Positions 49,766 to 63,000 of a stretch of DNA of 64,000 nt are shown piece after piece (positions within the stretch are counted from its first letter, which is position 1; each line of letters starts with the position of its first letter). Source of the stretch: Brugia malayi (lineage: Eukaryota; Nematoda; Chromadorea; Rhabditida; Onchocercidae); contig NW_025062477.1 of assembly GCF_000002995.4 (NCBI RefSeq), positions 11,070,649 through 11,134,648 on the forward strand. The letters run 5' to 3'. A program made the position numbers and the translations under genes. The notes below the pieces were generated by a model. The model was not told the origin of the DNA. It ran no database searches and saw only the letters and a program-made list of their open reading frames with translations.

Positions 49766-50499
49766 ATGGCAAAATTGTTGGTATATATTGCTTTTATCAT
49801 TTATTGTAGTGGCCAAGCCAACCAAGCAGGGAGAGGAAATGCAGCAGGTATGAATCTCACTTTTTCACTTCTCTTCCAGATATGTTTATCATGAAATACA
49901 AGTCTAGGTATGTGCTCGATGCAAAATTTCTGCTGAAACAGCATTTGACGGTGGAAATACCTTCAATTTGAATGCCAGTACGTTTAGTTTTGCAGTGCAA
50001 CATGAATTACTTTGTCACTCAATGCTTATGCAAAAAACTTGGAATGATTTGTATTATTGTAGGTGATAAGTTAGAAATGATTAAATAGTAGTTAGTAATC
50101 ATTTTAAGTTATCTCAAAAGTTCTGCAATGTTAATGAATATTCCCCGGCATCAATTTTAGATGGGGAGATTATCACAGATTATAAAGTTGACAAGTTATG
50201 GGATGATGGCTCGTTAATACAAACGACGCAAGTGGAAGAATGTATGTACATTTCACAATGAATTAATTAATTAATTAATTGGATTTTTTAATTTTGAATA
50301 TTTAATCATTTCAAGAATTTGATCACTCTTCTTAGTTTCATTTGTTGGTTTTATTCAATTCTGGAAGAAATGAATTTTTATTTTTTTTATGATTGTAGCA
50401 ACGCTGCTGAATTGTGATAGAATGGAAGATGGAAGAGTATCTATTTTGGAAGAAAAACCATTGCTGTTTGTGCGAAACACTCTTAATTTGATAAAGTGA
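49766..50499 (+). CDS. Small secreted protein family, copy C' (87 residues)
   Basis: Exons 49766-49847, 50161-50241 and 50399-50499. Signal peptide MAKLLVYIAFIIYC, variable SGQANQAGRGNAA, D at the first junction, then GEIITDYKVDKLWDDG and TLLNCDRMEDGRVSILEE. Acceptors TTTTAG and TTGTAG. Promoter: CTCGAG at 49397-49402, degenerate TATA (TATTTAAG, 49429-49436) and a duplicated leader, as in copy C. In this copy intron 1 contains stops, so the read-through alternative is closed and the three-exon model is required for a full product. Confidence 0.8.
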
Positions 50500-51685
50500 A
50501 ATTATTAGAATTGTTAATATGCAAGTGATAAAGGTTGATAATCACATTTTAACATTGAAAAGATCAGTGTACTAATGAAAGGAATCCGAAAGACGGAAGT
50601 CAAATGAAAAAGAAAAAACAAGAATTCGTATATTTTCATTTTATAAGAGAAATAATGAATGATATAACCTCAAATCTTTGTTTCCTCGTAGAATATATCA
50701 ATTTTTTACAAGTGAACTTACACTGATTTCACAGATTCTTTAAAATTTTCTTCTTAAAAAGTTTTTTTTCTTTCTAAACTTTCTCAAAATTCTGTCTTAA
50801 AAGTATTTCCTTTCTTAGAACTTCTTAAAAAAGGAGCTATTTAAAAAAAAAAAAAAAAAAAGAAGTCAAGAACTTGTATATTTCCATTTTTCGTACCTTA
50901 ATTGAATTAATTCTTATTGTCATTTGTTTCAAAATTATTCTAAAATTCGTATTATTTTAGTCATGTTAAGCCATCAATAAAATTAACATTACTAACGCCA
51001 AGAATGGCACGTTGAAGCGAGGCCATGATCCAAACACGAATACAATCTTTTTAGCTAATTGAGATGGCACTGATCGCATAGTGAAAAAGGTACGAATAAT
51101 TAAATACTATTCGATAAATCAAATGAGCAATAAGAATTAATGATGTCAAAGCAATACTTAATTTAAAAAAAATGCTTAGTGTCAAGAAAGTATTTAGAAG
51201 TTTTAATTTAAAATTAAAATGACTAGTCATCATTACCTCACTACTTTTAAACTAAAATGTCACTACAAACATATTTCATTTGCTCCAAAGTTAATAAATG
51301 TGCATTTGCTCATTTTTAAGTTATTACTAACTCTTATTTGCCATTTCTAAAAGGTCAACATTATCAACTTTTAAGATATGAAGGAAAAAAAAAAGTAATG
51401 CTAAAATCTGATAGCTCAATTTAGAACGAAATCAATGATTTACCTATTAAATTCGGACTGTAGTAGATATCAGAGAAAAAAAATATAGTATCCAATACTT
51501 AATCCTATCAAAAATTGTTCCTAATTCTTATCAAAACAAATCATGAGATTAAAATTTTAAGTTTTCATCTTTTTGTCAAGTTTTTACAATTAAAAAAAAG
51601 GTAATGACAAACTGTTATCAGTGGTCAAAAAGTATTTTTTGTTTTCCTACGTTTTACCAACTTTGTTCTTCCTTTTTCCATTCAA

Positions 51686-51738
51686 CTCGAGAAATTTAGA
51701 AAATAGAGCAAAAGGATTCCATTGTCAAAGTATAGAAG
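51686..51738 (+). promoter_or_regulatory. Orphan family promoter and leader
   Basis: CTCGAG at 51686-51691 and TATAGAAG at 51731-51738. The leader ends at about 51.94 kb and changes to the distal upstream block; no coding exon. Mirror image of 29164-29220. Confidence 0.6.
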
Positions 51739-52785
51739 ACGGCATTTTTTTTCTACAACCGTTATAATTTTTTTCGATTATTTATTTTTAATTTTTAAGA
51801 AAATGTTTTAGATACTATATTTATCAGTAGGAAATGATCAATGAAGAACTTTTTTTTTCTCAACAAAGCTTCGAAAGTTATTATTCTCAAATAATGTAGC
51901 AATTACGAGTAAATCTTTAGAAAATATAAGTTATAAAAAAAGAAAATTATATCTTTTTAAACTAAAATGTAACTACAAACATACATCTATTTGCTTCAAA
52001 AGTTAATAAATGCGCAATTGCTCATTGTTAAGTTATTACTTTTGCTATTCCCAAAAAGTCAAATTTTCTTAAGCTCAATTCAGAAAAAAAAAAAAAAAAA
52101 AAAAACAATATATTTACTTCCATAATTCAGATCGTAAAAGATTTGAAAGAAAAAAATAACTATCGAATACAATTGCTCATTGTTATGTTATTACTAACTG
52201 TCATTTGCTATTCTTCAAAAACCAACGATTTTAACTTTTAAGAAGTAATAGAAATTTTCGTAATATTAAAATTCAAATGAAAATCAATAGATTTACGTCC
52301 AAAATTCAAACTGCATTTTAAGATTTCAGAGAAAAAAACAACTACCAAGTGGCGAAATCTTATTAATTTCTACCAGAAATTATTCTTAATTCCTAACAAA
52401 AAAAGAAATTTCACATTATTTCTGTCAAGTGTTTTTTATAATTTAAAAAGGCAATGATAAATTAATATCGCTATAAAAAAGAAGCACTTTTGTCGTTCTA
52501 CGTTCTACTAACTTTGTTCTTCCTTTTTCCATTCAACTCGAGATATTAAGAAAATAGAACAAAAGGATTCCATTGTCAAAGTATAAAAGACGCCACTTTT
52601 TCATTTCCAATCATTATAATTAGTTCGGTCAATTTTTTTCCCATTTTTAAGAAAAGTTCATAGAAACTATATTTATCAGTGAACCCATATTTCTCGACCA
52701 AACTTCAAAAGTTATTACTCTCAAATAATGTAATACTTAGGAGTGAAACTTTAGGAAATATTAATTATAACACAATTGATTTGAT

Positions 52786-53461
52786 ATGGCAAAGTTGTTG
52801 GTATATATTGCTTTCATTATTTATTGCCAAGCTGCCAACCAAGCACAGCCAGGAGCACGTGGAGCAGGTATGCATCCTTCCTTTTTTGTCACTTCTCTTC
52901 CAGGTATGTTTATCATGAAATACAAGTCTAAGTATGTGCTCTGTGCATTCCGTAATATTTCAAAAATTTCTGCTGTAACAGCATTTGACGGTGGAAGTTA
53001 CTTCAGTTCGAATGCCATTTACTTTTAATTTTGCAGACAGAGTGAATTACTTAACTACTCGATTGTTTTGCTAAAAAATTTGAAATGATTCGTGCTATTA
53101 TCGGCTGATAAGTTAAAAAGAATAAAATAGCAGTAATCATTTCAAAGTAATGTTAGACAGACTTCCCTGGCACCAATTTCAGCCGCGGAGATTATCACAA
53201 ATTATAAAGTTGACAAGTTATGGGATGATGGCTCATTAATACAAACGACGCAAGTGGAAGAATGTATGTTTGTTTCATAAAGAATTGACTTATTAGCGCT
53301 TTTTAATTCTGAATAATTAAATTCAGTCCTGAATTTACATAAATATTTCGATGATTGCAGCAATACTATTGAATTGTGATAGAATGGAAGATGGAAGAGT
53401 GTCTATTTTGGAAGAGAAACCATTGCTGTTTGTGCGAAATACTCTTAATTTGATAAAGTGA
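52786..53461 (+). CDS. Small secreted protein family, copy B' (87 residues)
   Basis: Exons 52786-52867, 53183-53263 and 53361-53461. MAKLLVYIAFIIYC then QAANQAQPGARGA, then AEIITNYKVDKLWDDG and ILLNCDRMEDGRVSILEE. Promoter: CTCGAG 52537-52542, TATA 52582-52588. Nearly identical to copy B at 28133-27459 in inverse orientation, including the variable stretch. Confidence 0.82.
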
Positions 53462-56400
53462 AATTATTAGAATTGTTAATATGCAAGTGATAAAGGTTGA
53501 TAATCACATTTTAACATCGAAAAATTCAATGTACTAATGAAAGGAATCCGAAAGACGGAAGTCAAATGAAAAAGAAAAAACAAGAATTCGTATTTTTCAT
53601 TTTATAAGAGAAATAATGAATGATAAAAGCTCATATTGTTGTTACCTCGTGGCAAAAGATAAGATTTTCAACTTATCAGTTTTTATATTGATTTTAAGAG
53701 ACTGCCTGAAAACTTTTTTAAAAAAAAGGGAACTGTTTTCTAACAAATAAAAGAAAAAAGAAAACAAGAACTCATATATTTTCATTTCACATTTTTATTT
53801 TCTATGTTGATTTTAAGCGATTATTCGAAGTAGTTTTAAAAAAAAGGAACTATTTTTTCGCACAAGTATTTGATCATATTGAAACTGAAATTGTAAATCT
53901 TCGATAAGTTTGAATTTTCATTTTTGCCATGATATTTGATCTCCAAAAGCATACAAAAATATTTAAAGTGAAGTATGCACCAAAAATTTTAATTGTAGAG
54001 ACTTTAGAAGAAAGAAAATTTCAATAGTAACCGTTTTGATTTTTTCTTTCATGCAAGAAATTTACAACTATCTTACAAGCCAACACTGCTTCTCATAAAA
54101 ATTCGATATTTAAAACAATTGTTTGAGTACCTTTATTATTTATAGGATTGCTTCATATTGATTTCTAATATTAATGACTGAAATCTCAGTGAATCTGAAA
54201 GCAAATAGCAGCAAATGTTTCAATTCGGATAGTTACGAAAACATTTAGCATTGTATCAAGACATCATGCTGCTTTTTAATATCAGTGATTTAAATTTGAA
54301 TGAATTCTAAATGCAAATATCAGAGCTTTCTATCACTTTTGCTATTACTAGCAAGTGGTTGCAAAGAGTAGCAGGTGGTAATAACTAGTACCAATTAGCA
54401 CACGTAGTAAGTAAATTAACTAAAAGTCTTTGAAATCATCTAGCTAATTATTTAAGTTAAGATTATGATGATGGACTACGAATTTCAATGTGATCTTTAT
54501 CTTCGGTTTTATTTTTATGAAATTTTTTTAAGTTGCAAGCATATTCTACTTATGCTTTGTTCTTAATTTCTTGTTTTTTTTTTTTCTTTTTTTTTATTTT
54601 GACTTTTTTGTTCATATTTAGCATATTTTAAAAAAAAAAGAAAAAAAAAGATAAAGAGAAATTTTATTGAACTTAAGAAATACCGCAAATGGAGTAAAAG
54701 CATAAGTGATTTGAACACTACTGCAAATATCAGACAGCTTATAATCAGCAATTATGCAGTGAAATGTTAAAAAAACTCTATTTTTTAATGAATAACAATA
54801 AATTAATTTTTTTTTTCTGATTTCTAAGACATTAAAATAATCACAGAAAACACATAACAATTGTGGTTAATAAAGTGATATGTAAAAAGAAAAAATAATT
54901 GTTTGTGTATAAAAGAGAAAAAAATGAAATTGGCAAAAATAACGAAATATCATTTATTGATTAGAAATATTTAAAAAAAAAATGTAGCTTGTGAGAAAAG
55001 ATTCAGTATTAGGCTTAAAAGTAAGTAAAAAGCGATGAAACAGTAAAAAAAACTATTAGACAGAAACCTTTAAAAACTAAGATTTGATAAAACAGATAAA
55101 TATAATAAACAAATGGAAAATGAAAATGAAATGAAATTAGCAACAAAAAAATGTGAAAATGAAAATCAATAATAAAAAGTAGAAATGTGAATTATTAAAC
55201 AAGAAGGATACTATATATTTACCAGTAATAGTATACATTGTGCAAAAAGAAGGTAATTTAATAAAAAAGTGAAAAAAAAAAAATTCAATCTATCGCAAAG
55301 AAAAAAGAACTATGAATAAATACATAATAAAAGAAACTACCATAAAAAATATGTGAAAGATGGATATAATAAGTATATTAACTTACCATAGTTTGTTTCC
55401 GTCTTTCCGTGTTTAAAATACATAAAAGGAAAGAGTGTACCATCATAAAATTAAGTAAACTGTTGGAAAGGTATTTAATGCATTTTAGATTTTTAAGCAC
55501 TTTTTAAAAAATTTGAACCATTTTAGGTCTTCAAGCAATTTCAAGAAATTTACATAATTTGCATAATTGAGAATGAAAATGAAGCAAAAAAATGATAAAA
55601 TCGTCATAAAAACTGGCGTTCAAATTAAATAAACGTTAGCTGAGCATTAACGCTATAAATGATATGTAACTTCAAGTAAGTAAAATGAGGCTGTGATCCA
55701 AACATGAATGTAGTCTTTTCAGGAAACCGAAATGGCATTCATCGTACAGCACAGAAGGTTCAGCTGATGTTAATACAAATTTGGCAAATCAAATAAGTAC
55801 GAATAATTAATGATATAAAAGCAATATTTAATCAATTTAAAAGAAATAACATAATGTCAAGAGAATGTATATAAATTTTCATTTGAAATTAGAAAAACTT
55901 GACATGTTGATATTATTTTTAAATTAAAATTTCACCATAAGTATACATTTATTTGCTTCAAAAATTAACAAATGTGCAATTGCTCACTGTTAAGTTATTA
56001 CTAATTCTCATTTGCTATTCCTAAAAATCAACAATATTAGCTTTTAAGATGTAATAGAAATTTTCGTGATATTAAAATTCAAATGAAAATCAATAGATTT
56101 ACTCCCAAAGTTCGGACTACATTTTAATATTTCAGAGAAAAAACACTATCGAGTGGCAGAATCCTGTTAATTCCCTAAAGAAAAGAAAATTTTCTTATTT
56201 CCTATCAAAAAATGATAGAAAATGTAAAATTTTTTGTCAACTGTTTCTATAATTAAAAAAGCAATGATAAATTGTTATCGGTAGTTTAAAAAAAAAGCAT
56301 TTTTGTCATTCTACGTTCTACTAACTTTGTTCTTCCTTTTTCCATTAAACTCGAGAAATTTAGAACAAAAGGATTTCACTGTCAAAGTATAAAAGACGCC

Positions 56401-56591
56401 ATTTTTTCATCTCCAATCATTATAATTAGTTCGGTCATTTTTTTTCCCATTTTTAAGAAAAGTTCATAGAAACTATATTTATCAGTGAACCCATATTTCT
56501 CGACCAAACTTCAAAAGTTATTACTCTCAAATAATGTAATACTTAGGAGTGAAACTTTAGGAAATATAAATTATAACACAATTGATTTGAT

Positions 56592-57226
56592 ATGGCAAAG
56601 TTGTTGGTATATATTGCTTTCATCATTTATTGTGGTGGTCAAGCTGGTAACCAAGCAGGTAGACAAGTTGTGGCAGGTATGCATCTTTCCTTTTTTGTCA
56701 CTTCTCTTCCAGGTATGTTCAATATGAAATACAAATCTAAGTATGTGCTCTGTGCATTCTGTTATATTCCAAAAATTGACGATGGAGTAACTTCAGTTCG
56801 AATGTCACTTAAGATTAGTTTTGCAGCACAACGTGAATTATCATGGGCTAATAAGTTAGAAATGATAAAATAGTAATAATCATTTCAAGTTATCTCAAAA
56901 ATGTTATGTTGATCAAATATTCCCTGGCATCAATTTCAGCCGTGGAGATTATCACAGATTATAAAATTGACAAGTTATGGGATGATGGCTCATTGACACA
57001 GACAACCCAAGTAGAAGAATGTATGTTAATTTTATAAAGGATTGATTATTAGCACTTTTCAGTTTTGAACAATTAATTTCAGTTCTGGAAGAAATGAATT
57101 TCCATAATAATTTCTATATTTGCAGCAATGCTATTGAATTGTGATAGAATGGAAGATGGAAGAGTGTCTATTTTGGAAGAGAAACCATTGCTGTTTGTGC
57201 GAAACACTCTTAATTTGATAAAGTGA
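56592..57226 (+). CDS. Small secreted protein family, copy A' (88 residues)
   Basis: The clearest model of the family. Exons 56592-56676, 56940-57020 and 57126-57226 sum to 267 nt, exactly 88 codons plus stop, with donors GTATGC and GTATGT and acceptors TTTCAG and TTGCAG. Hydrophobic residues 4-13 form a signal peptide; cleavage is likely around residues 14-18. The mature part has GNQAGRQVVA, then about 58 acidic and polar residues. Promoter: CTCGAG 56350-56355, TATA 56388-56394. The 3' UTR carries a conserved hairpin-capable TCCGAAAGACGGA near 57311. Protein identical to copy A. No known domain recognised. Confidence 0.83.
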
Positions 57227-57403
57227 AATTATTAGAATTGTTAATATGCAAGTGATAAAGGTTGATAATCACATTTTAACATCGAAAAATTCAATGTACT
57301 AATGAAAGGAATCCGAAAGACGGAAGTCAAATGAAAAGAAAAAACAAGAATTCGTATATTTTCATTCTATAAGAGAAATAGTAAATGATAAAACCTGAAA
57401 TTT

Positions 57404-58982
57404 TTGTGTATATTTCTTCGTGGAAAAAGCGAACTTATCTGTTTTTATAGGATTTTAGTGATTTTTTTAGTTTCTTTTTTGTTTGAAGCGTCTCGAAGAA
57501 GAATCAAGAAACAAAAAAAAAAAAAAAATTTCAGTATGAAACGTCAAAAAATTTTGAAAATTAATTTAATTCCAGCTGTTCCATGCAAAAAAATTTATAA
57601 TGTTCCTTATAATCGAGTGCTGCATTCGATAAAAATTAAATGCTTAAAAAGACTGTCTGATTCATTAGGCATAAATCAATTGGTAATGTTTAGAAAATGA
57701 AAATTACAATTGGGAAGAAGAAAGGACTATATTTAACAATGACTAAAGCGTAATAATTCTGAATTAGATCTGTTGAAAGCTATTTGCTAATTTACATAAT
57801 AATAATATTAACTTATTCATTCGGATTTAAATTAAATATCAAAAAACAGTATGATATCTCCTAACTTTACTTGAAACATTTTTATATCTGTCGCATTGAT
57901 TTCTTTTATTTGCCTTCGCTCTAATATATTTAAATGGAAAAAAGTGCAGTAAGTAAAGTAAAGTAAGTTGAAAAGCATGCAAAAGTGAAAGTAATCATAA
58001 AAACACACAACAACTATGACTACCAAAAAGACATTGATATTGCAGAATACAAAATTAAAATAAATTGATTTGCCGATCAATCAAAGAATTGAATCAATTT
58101 GCTCTTTGTAAATTTCTAAAAATTTAGAATGTACTAATTTAATTGCTAATTAATTTGATCTATGGCATTTTGCAGATTTCCAAATTTCCAAAAAAGGTGA
58201 TATTTCTGACGTATTCCATACATTTTAATTGTATAAATGGCACAATAATATGATCACAATAGATAAAAGATTTGATAATTGTTTAGCTCAGACTTGTTAT
58301 AATTAGGCCTGTGACATATCAGTTGCTACTTAATTGGTTAATAATTTGCAAACTTCACGAAATATCAGCTTAATTTTTCATTTTTTCCCAAGCAATGAAA
58401 TTATCGGTGAGTCAATCTAAGGTAATATTTACTTTTATCGGTGAGTCAATCTAAGGTAATGAAAGAAAGCATTAAATTTGGGTATAAAAAAAAATTACTT
58501 TCTAGGACAGCGTATCATCCACAGTAAGTGACGAAACGATGTTTCGCCTGGATGAAGGCCTAGCAGCTGTATTTCGTAAAAGGATTTGTATTAAGGTAGA
58601 AGTTGAGAAGAGATCCTTCATGGTTATGTACAATTAATTGATTGTTAACGTGGGAGTGATGATGATGATGAATTCCTTATTAGGTTCCGAGGATAGTCAC
58701 AGTCAGAATGTAGATAAAGAAAGAGAGAGGTAATTTAATGTTTAAACTAAGACACAATGTATGCAGAAAACGTAAGATTAGGAAACAAAGAGTTTGAGCT
58801 ACAAGCATTATCGGAAACAAAACATGAAGAATCTATAGTAAAGACATGAGATTGGGGACAATGCATAAAGGATTTACAATATAAACATGCTGAAACAAAG
58901 AGTTTGATGTATAAGCATTACTTGGGATGGATTCATCGGACATTATTTCGCTTTCATTTACATTTTTATTTTTTATATTTTA
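57404..58982. repeat. Downstream block of unit A', mosaic of two unit types
   Basis: Matches both 22.8-23.5 and 31.5-33.1 kb in inverse orientation. Up to about 57.8 kb it carries variants of the 23 kb copy; beyond that it mostly carries those of the 32 kb copy and includes the 31.5-31.98 element. Two long open frames here (57404-57700 plus, 58080-57832 minus) are shared between copies, but their differences are all amino-acid changing, so they are not called genes. Confidence 0.6.
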
Positions 58983-60000
58983 GAGTTTTGCGCTATTAAA
59001 ATTTTGCGACAACGATCATTTCTTTACTTTTGTGATTAGAGTGATAGTCGCTTGTTCTTTTTGATAATTTCATCTTTCCTATGATCCTTATAACATATTG
59101 CAAATGTAGACAATATGAATGTAAGGAATCATTTGTAAAAAATATAACTGTTTTTGATGTTAACAAAAAAAATTTTTAATTAAGTTATTGTTTTTTTGGG
59201 TCAAAGATCACCAGGCAGTGTTGCATATTGTGTAAAATGCATTTTTAAATTTCTGAGTGCTTTTTCCAATAGTTTTTTCATTTGTTCGCTGAATTTGCTG
59301 TGAATTTAATCATTTATTTCAATTTTCCAAAAAGTTTTTTAATAACTTTCTTCAAAGCGTAAATTTGCAGTCTTTCACTTTCACACAAATAACTTTTGCG
59401 CAAGTCATTCGCACTTTCTGACGCTTCCTTATCATTTAATTAAAGAAACTACTGATAGTCTTCAGATTTTTGTTTTTATTTTTTTCCTTCACCCTTACAG
59501 CTCCGTCTACTTTATCTATGTTATTGCTTAAGGTTTCTGTGATTTTAATAATTTCCTTCCTTCTTATGTAAACTGTTTTCCTTTCATTGATAATTTAATA
59601 TAAGCTAACTTAATTTTTTTTCTTTAATTTGCTATATTCAATTGCTATCAATTAGGTATGTTTGTTTTTCAAGGTATTTTCCGGGTTTCACTTGTTGCTA
59701 GTTGCTACCATTGTTATCATTTTCTGCTACCTGCTACCTGTTATTATTAATCGTTCCACTTGCTACCTCTTATCACCTGTTACTAATTGCTACCACTTGC
59801 TACTACTTATTAGATACTATTTACAACGAATCTTCATTAATTACTTGTTACTTCTAACATGGAAGAAATGAATTTACAGAATTTCTATGATTGCAGCAAT
59901 ACTGTCCAAATATGAACTTTCTAAAAAGATGGAACTGTTTAAAAGAAAAAAAGATCAAAGAAACAACTTGTATATTTTAATTTCACAAGAGATTTTATCT
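58983..60000. other. Spacer with degenerate TGCTACC repeats
   Basis: At 59.68-59.82 kb a degenerate TTGCTACC/ACCTGTTA motif recurs, similar to sequence around 26.53-26.57 kb. No gene recognised. Confidence 0.4.
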
Positions 60001-60547
60001 TAATTAAATTAGTTCTTTTAATTAAATTAGCGGATTTCCTTTAAAATAATTCCACAATTATTATTTCAGTTATATTAAGTCATCTATAAAGCCAATGTTA
60101 GCTGGATATTAGCGCCATGAATGATAACTTAATAATAAATGAAGCAATAAATGTGCATTTGCTCATTTTTAAGTTATTACTAACTCTTATTTGCCATTTC
60201 TAAAAGGTCAACATTATCAACTTTTAAGATATGAAGGAAAAAAAAAGTAATGCTAAAATTTGATAGCTCAATTTAGAAGGAAATCAATGATTTACTTATT
60301 AAATTCGGACTATAGTAGATTTCAGAGAAAAAAAATATAGTATCCAATACTTAATCCTATTAGTTTCTATCAAAAATTGTTCCTAATTCTTATCAAAACA
60401 AATCATGAGGAAAAATTTTTAAGTTTTCACTTTTTTGTCAAGTTTTTACAATTAAAAAAAAAGGTAATGACAAACTGTTATCAGTGGTCAAAAAGTATTT
60501 TTTGTTTTCCTACGTTTTACCAACTTTGTTCTTCCTTTTCCATTCGA

Positions 60548-60599
60548 CTCGAGAAATTTAGAAAATAGAGCAAAAGGATTCCATTGTCAAATTATAAAA
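60548..60599 (+). promoter_or_regulatory. Orphan family promoter and leader
   Basis: CTCGAG 60548-60553 and TATAAAA 60593-60599. The leader ends at about 60.79 kb (GGAAATATTAATTATAAAA), where the distal upstream block begins again; no coding exon. Confidence 0.6.
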
Positions 60600-61395
60600 G
60601 ATGCCATTTTTTTCATCTCCAACCATTATAATTCGGTCGTTTTTTTTTTTTTTTTTAATTTTTAAGAAAATGTTTTTAGCTACTATATTTGTCAGTAAAC
60701 CGATCCTTCTCGACCAAACTTCAAAAGTTATTACTTCCAAAAAATGTAGTATTTAGGAATAAAACTTTAGGAAATATTAATTATAAAAAAAAAAAATTAT
60801 AATATCTTTTTAAGCTCAAATATGACTACAAACATACATCTATTTGCTTCAAAAGTTAATAAATGTAGAATTGTTCATTGTTAGATTATTACTTTTGCTA
60901 TTCCTAAAAAGTCAACGCTATTAACTTTCAAGTTGTACAGAAATTTCCCTAATACTAAAATTTAGTAGCTCAATTCAGAAAAAAAAGTAATAGATTTACT
61001 TCCATAATTCAGATCGCAAGATTTCAAAGAAAATAATACACTATCGAATAGTTAAATCCTTTTCCTGTCAAAACACAAACAATGATGAATTGTTGTCGCT
61101 GGTCAAAAAGCGCTTTTTGTCATTGTACGTTCTATTCACTTTGTTCTTCCTTTTTCCATTTAACTCGAGAAATTTAGAAAATAGAGCAAAAGGATTCCAT
61201 TGTTGAAGTATAAAAAGAGCTATTTTTTCATGTTCAACCACTATAATTAATTCATTTTCTTTATTATTTTCAACTTTTAAGGAAATGTTTTTAGCTGCTA
61301 TAATTATCGGTGAAGATTTCGAAACTTACTACTCTTAAATAATGAATTACGAGTAAAACTTCAGGAATTATAAATTATAATAGGACTTATCTGAT

Positions 61396-62068
61396 ATGAC
61401 AAAGTTGTTGGTATATCTTGCTTTCATCATTTATTGTGGTGGCCAAGCCAACCGAGGAGGAGCGGCACCAAATAATGGAGCAGGTATGTGTGTCACGTTT
61501 CTGTCATTCAACTTCTCTTTCAAGTGAAATGCTGGTTTGGGTATATATTCCATGCGTTCTTTAAAATTCCAATCTATGTTAAAATTTTTACTGAAACAGC
61601 ATTTTAAGGTGGAAGTAATTTCAGCTCGAATGCCCCTTATGTTTACTTTTGTAGCACAATTTGAAATGATTCTTGTTAATATGGATTGATAAGCTGAAAA
61701 TGATAAAATAGAAATAACCATTTCAAATTATCTCAAAAGTTTTTGTGATGTTAGATAGATATTACCTGGCATCAATTTAGGTGGGGAGATTATCACAGAT
61801 TATAAAGTTGACAAGTTATGGGATGATGGCTCGTTAATACAAACAACGCAAGTGGAAGAATGTATGTTTGTTTCATAAAGAATTGATTTATTAGTACTTT
61901 TTAATTTTGAATAATTAATTTCAGTTCTGGAAGAAATGAATTCCCATAATAATTTCTATATTTGCAGCAATGCTATTGAATTGTGATAGAATGGAAGATG
62001 GAAGAGTGTCTATTTTGGAAGAGAAACCATTGCTGTTTGTGCGAAACACTCTTAATTTGATAAAGTGA
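61396..62068 (+). CDS. Small secreted protein family, copy D' (89 residues)
   Basis: Exons 61396-61483, 61781-61861 and 61968-62068. MTKLLVYLAFIIYC, variable GGQANRGGAAPNNGA, then GEIITDYKVDKLWDDG and MLLNCDRMEDGRVSILEE. Promoter: CTCGAG 61164-61169, TATA 61209-61215. Intron 1 is the most diverged in the family here, while exons 2 and 3 are unchanged; this supports the three-exon model and argues that selection acts on these exons. Confidence 0.82.
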
Positions 62069-62199
62069 AACTATTAGAATTGTTAATATGCAAGTGATAA
62101 AGGTTGATAGTCACATTTTTACATTGAAAAGATCAGTGTACTAATGAAAGGAATCCGAAAGACGGAAGTCAAATGAAAAAGAAGAAAACAAGAATTCGT

Positions 62200-63000
62200 A
62201 TATTTTCATTTTAAAAGAGAAATAATGAATAACAGGAGCTGAAATTGTTATGCATATCGCCTCGAAATGCTCATTCATAAAAAAAGATATGATTTTCAAG
62301 TTATCAGTTTTCCATTTATGTGTTTAAAATACATAAAAGGAAGAAAGTGTACCTATATAAAACAAGTATGCTGTTGGAAAGGTATTCAATCCATTTTAGA
62401 TTTTTAACCAATTTCAAAAAATTTACATAAGTTGTATAATTGAGCGTGAAATGAAGCAAAAATGTGACATCTCTATTGAAATTCGTCGTAAGTCATAAAG
62501 ACTGGCGTTCAAATTAAATAAATAGCCAGAAGATTTGACCTGCTATTAGTTACTACTAATAGTAAATCAGTTAATTAGCACAGGTGTGCATGCAAGCATG
62601 CACGCCTATGACTGCAAGCATATTTCTCACTCGTCAACTGCTAACAATTTTGATATTCATTTATGAGACTAAGTTAAGGGATTTCTCTTTCAAATTAAAT
62701 TAAGGGATCACTATTATTTATCTTCCTTTCACAATTCTTATTATTTTGTTATATTAAATCATCTGCAGCCAATGTTAGCTAAATATTAGCGTTAAGAATG
62801 ATATGCGACTTAATGGCTGATCCAAACTGGCATTAATCATAATGTACAGAAAGTCCAATTGATGTTAATGCCAATTCATAAATTAAATAAGCAAGGTTAA
62901 TTAAATGATATAAAAGCAATATTTAGTCAATTTAAAAGTAAATAACTTAATAAAGAAAGAATGTATTAAGAGAATGTATAGAAATTTTCATTTGAAATTG
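62200..63000. other. Unit spacer; no gene
   Basis: Intergenic part of a family unit, related to 5.9-6.2 and 55.5-55.6 kb (agatttttaaccaatttcaa). Includes the third copy of the dispersed repeat at about 62.56-62.66 kb. Confidence 0.5.

Noticed and set aside
57404..57700. Basic 98-codon frame antisense to the previous one, also at 33081-32791
   Set aside because: Differences are P/S and similar replacements with no silent excess, and the frame includes a poly-K run from a poly-A tract.
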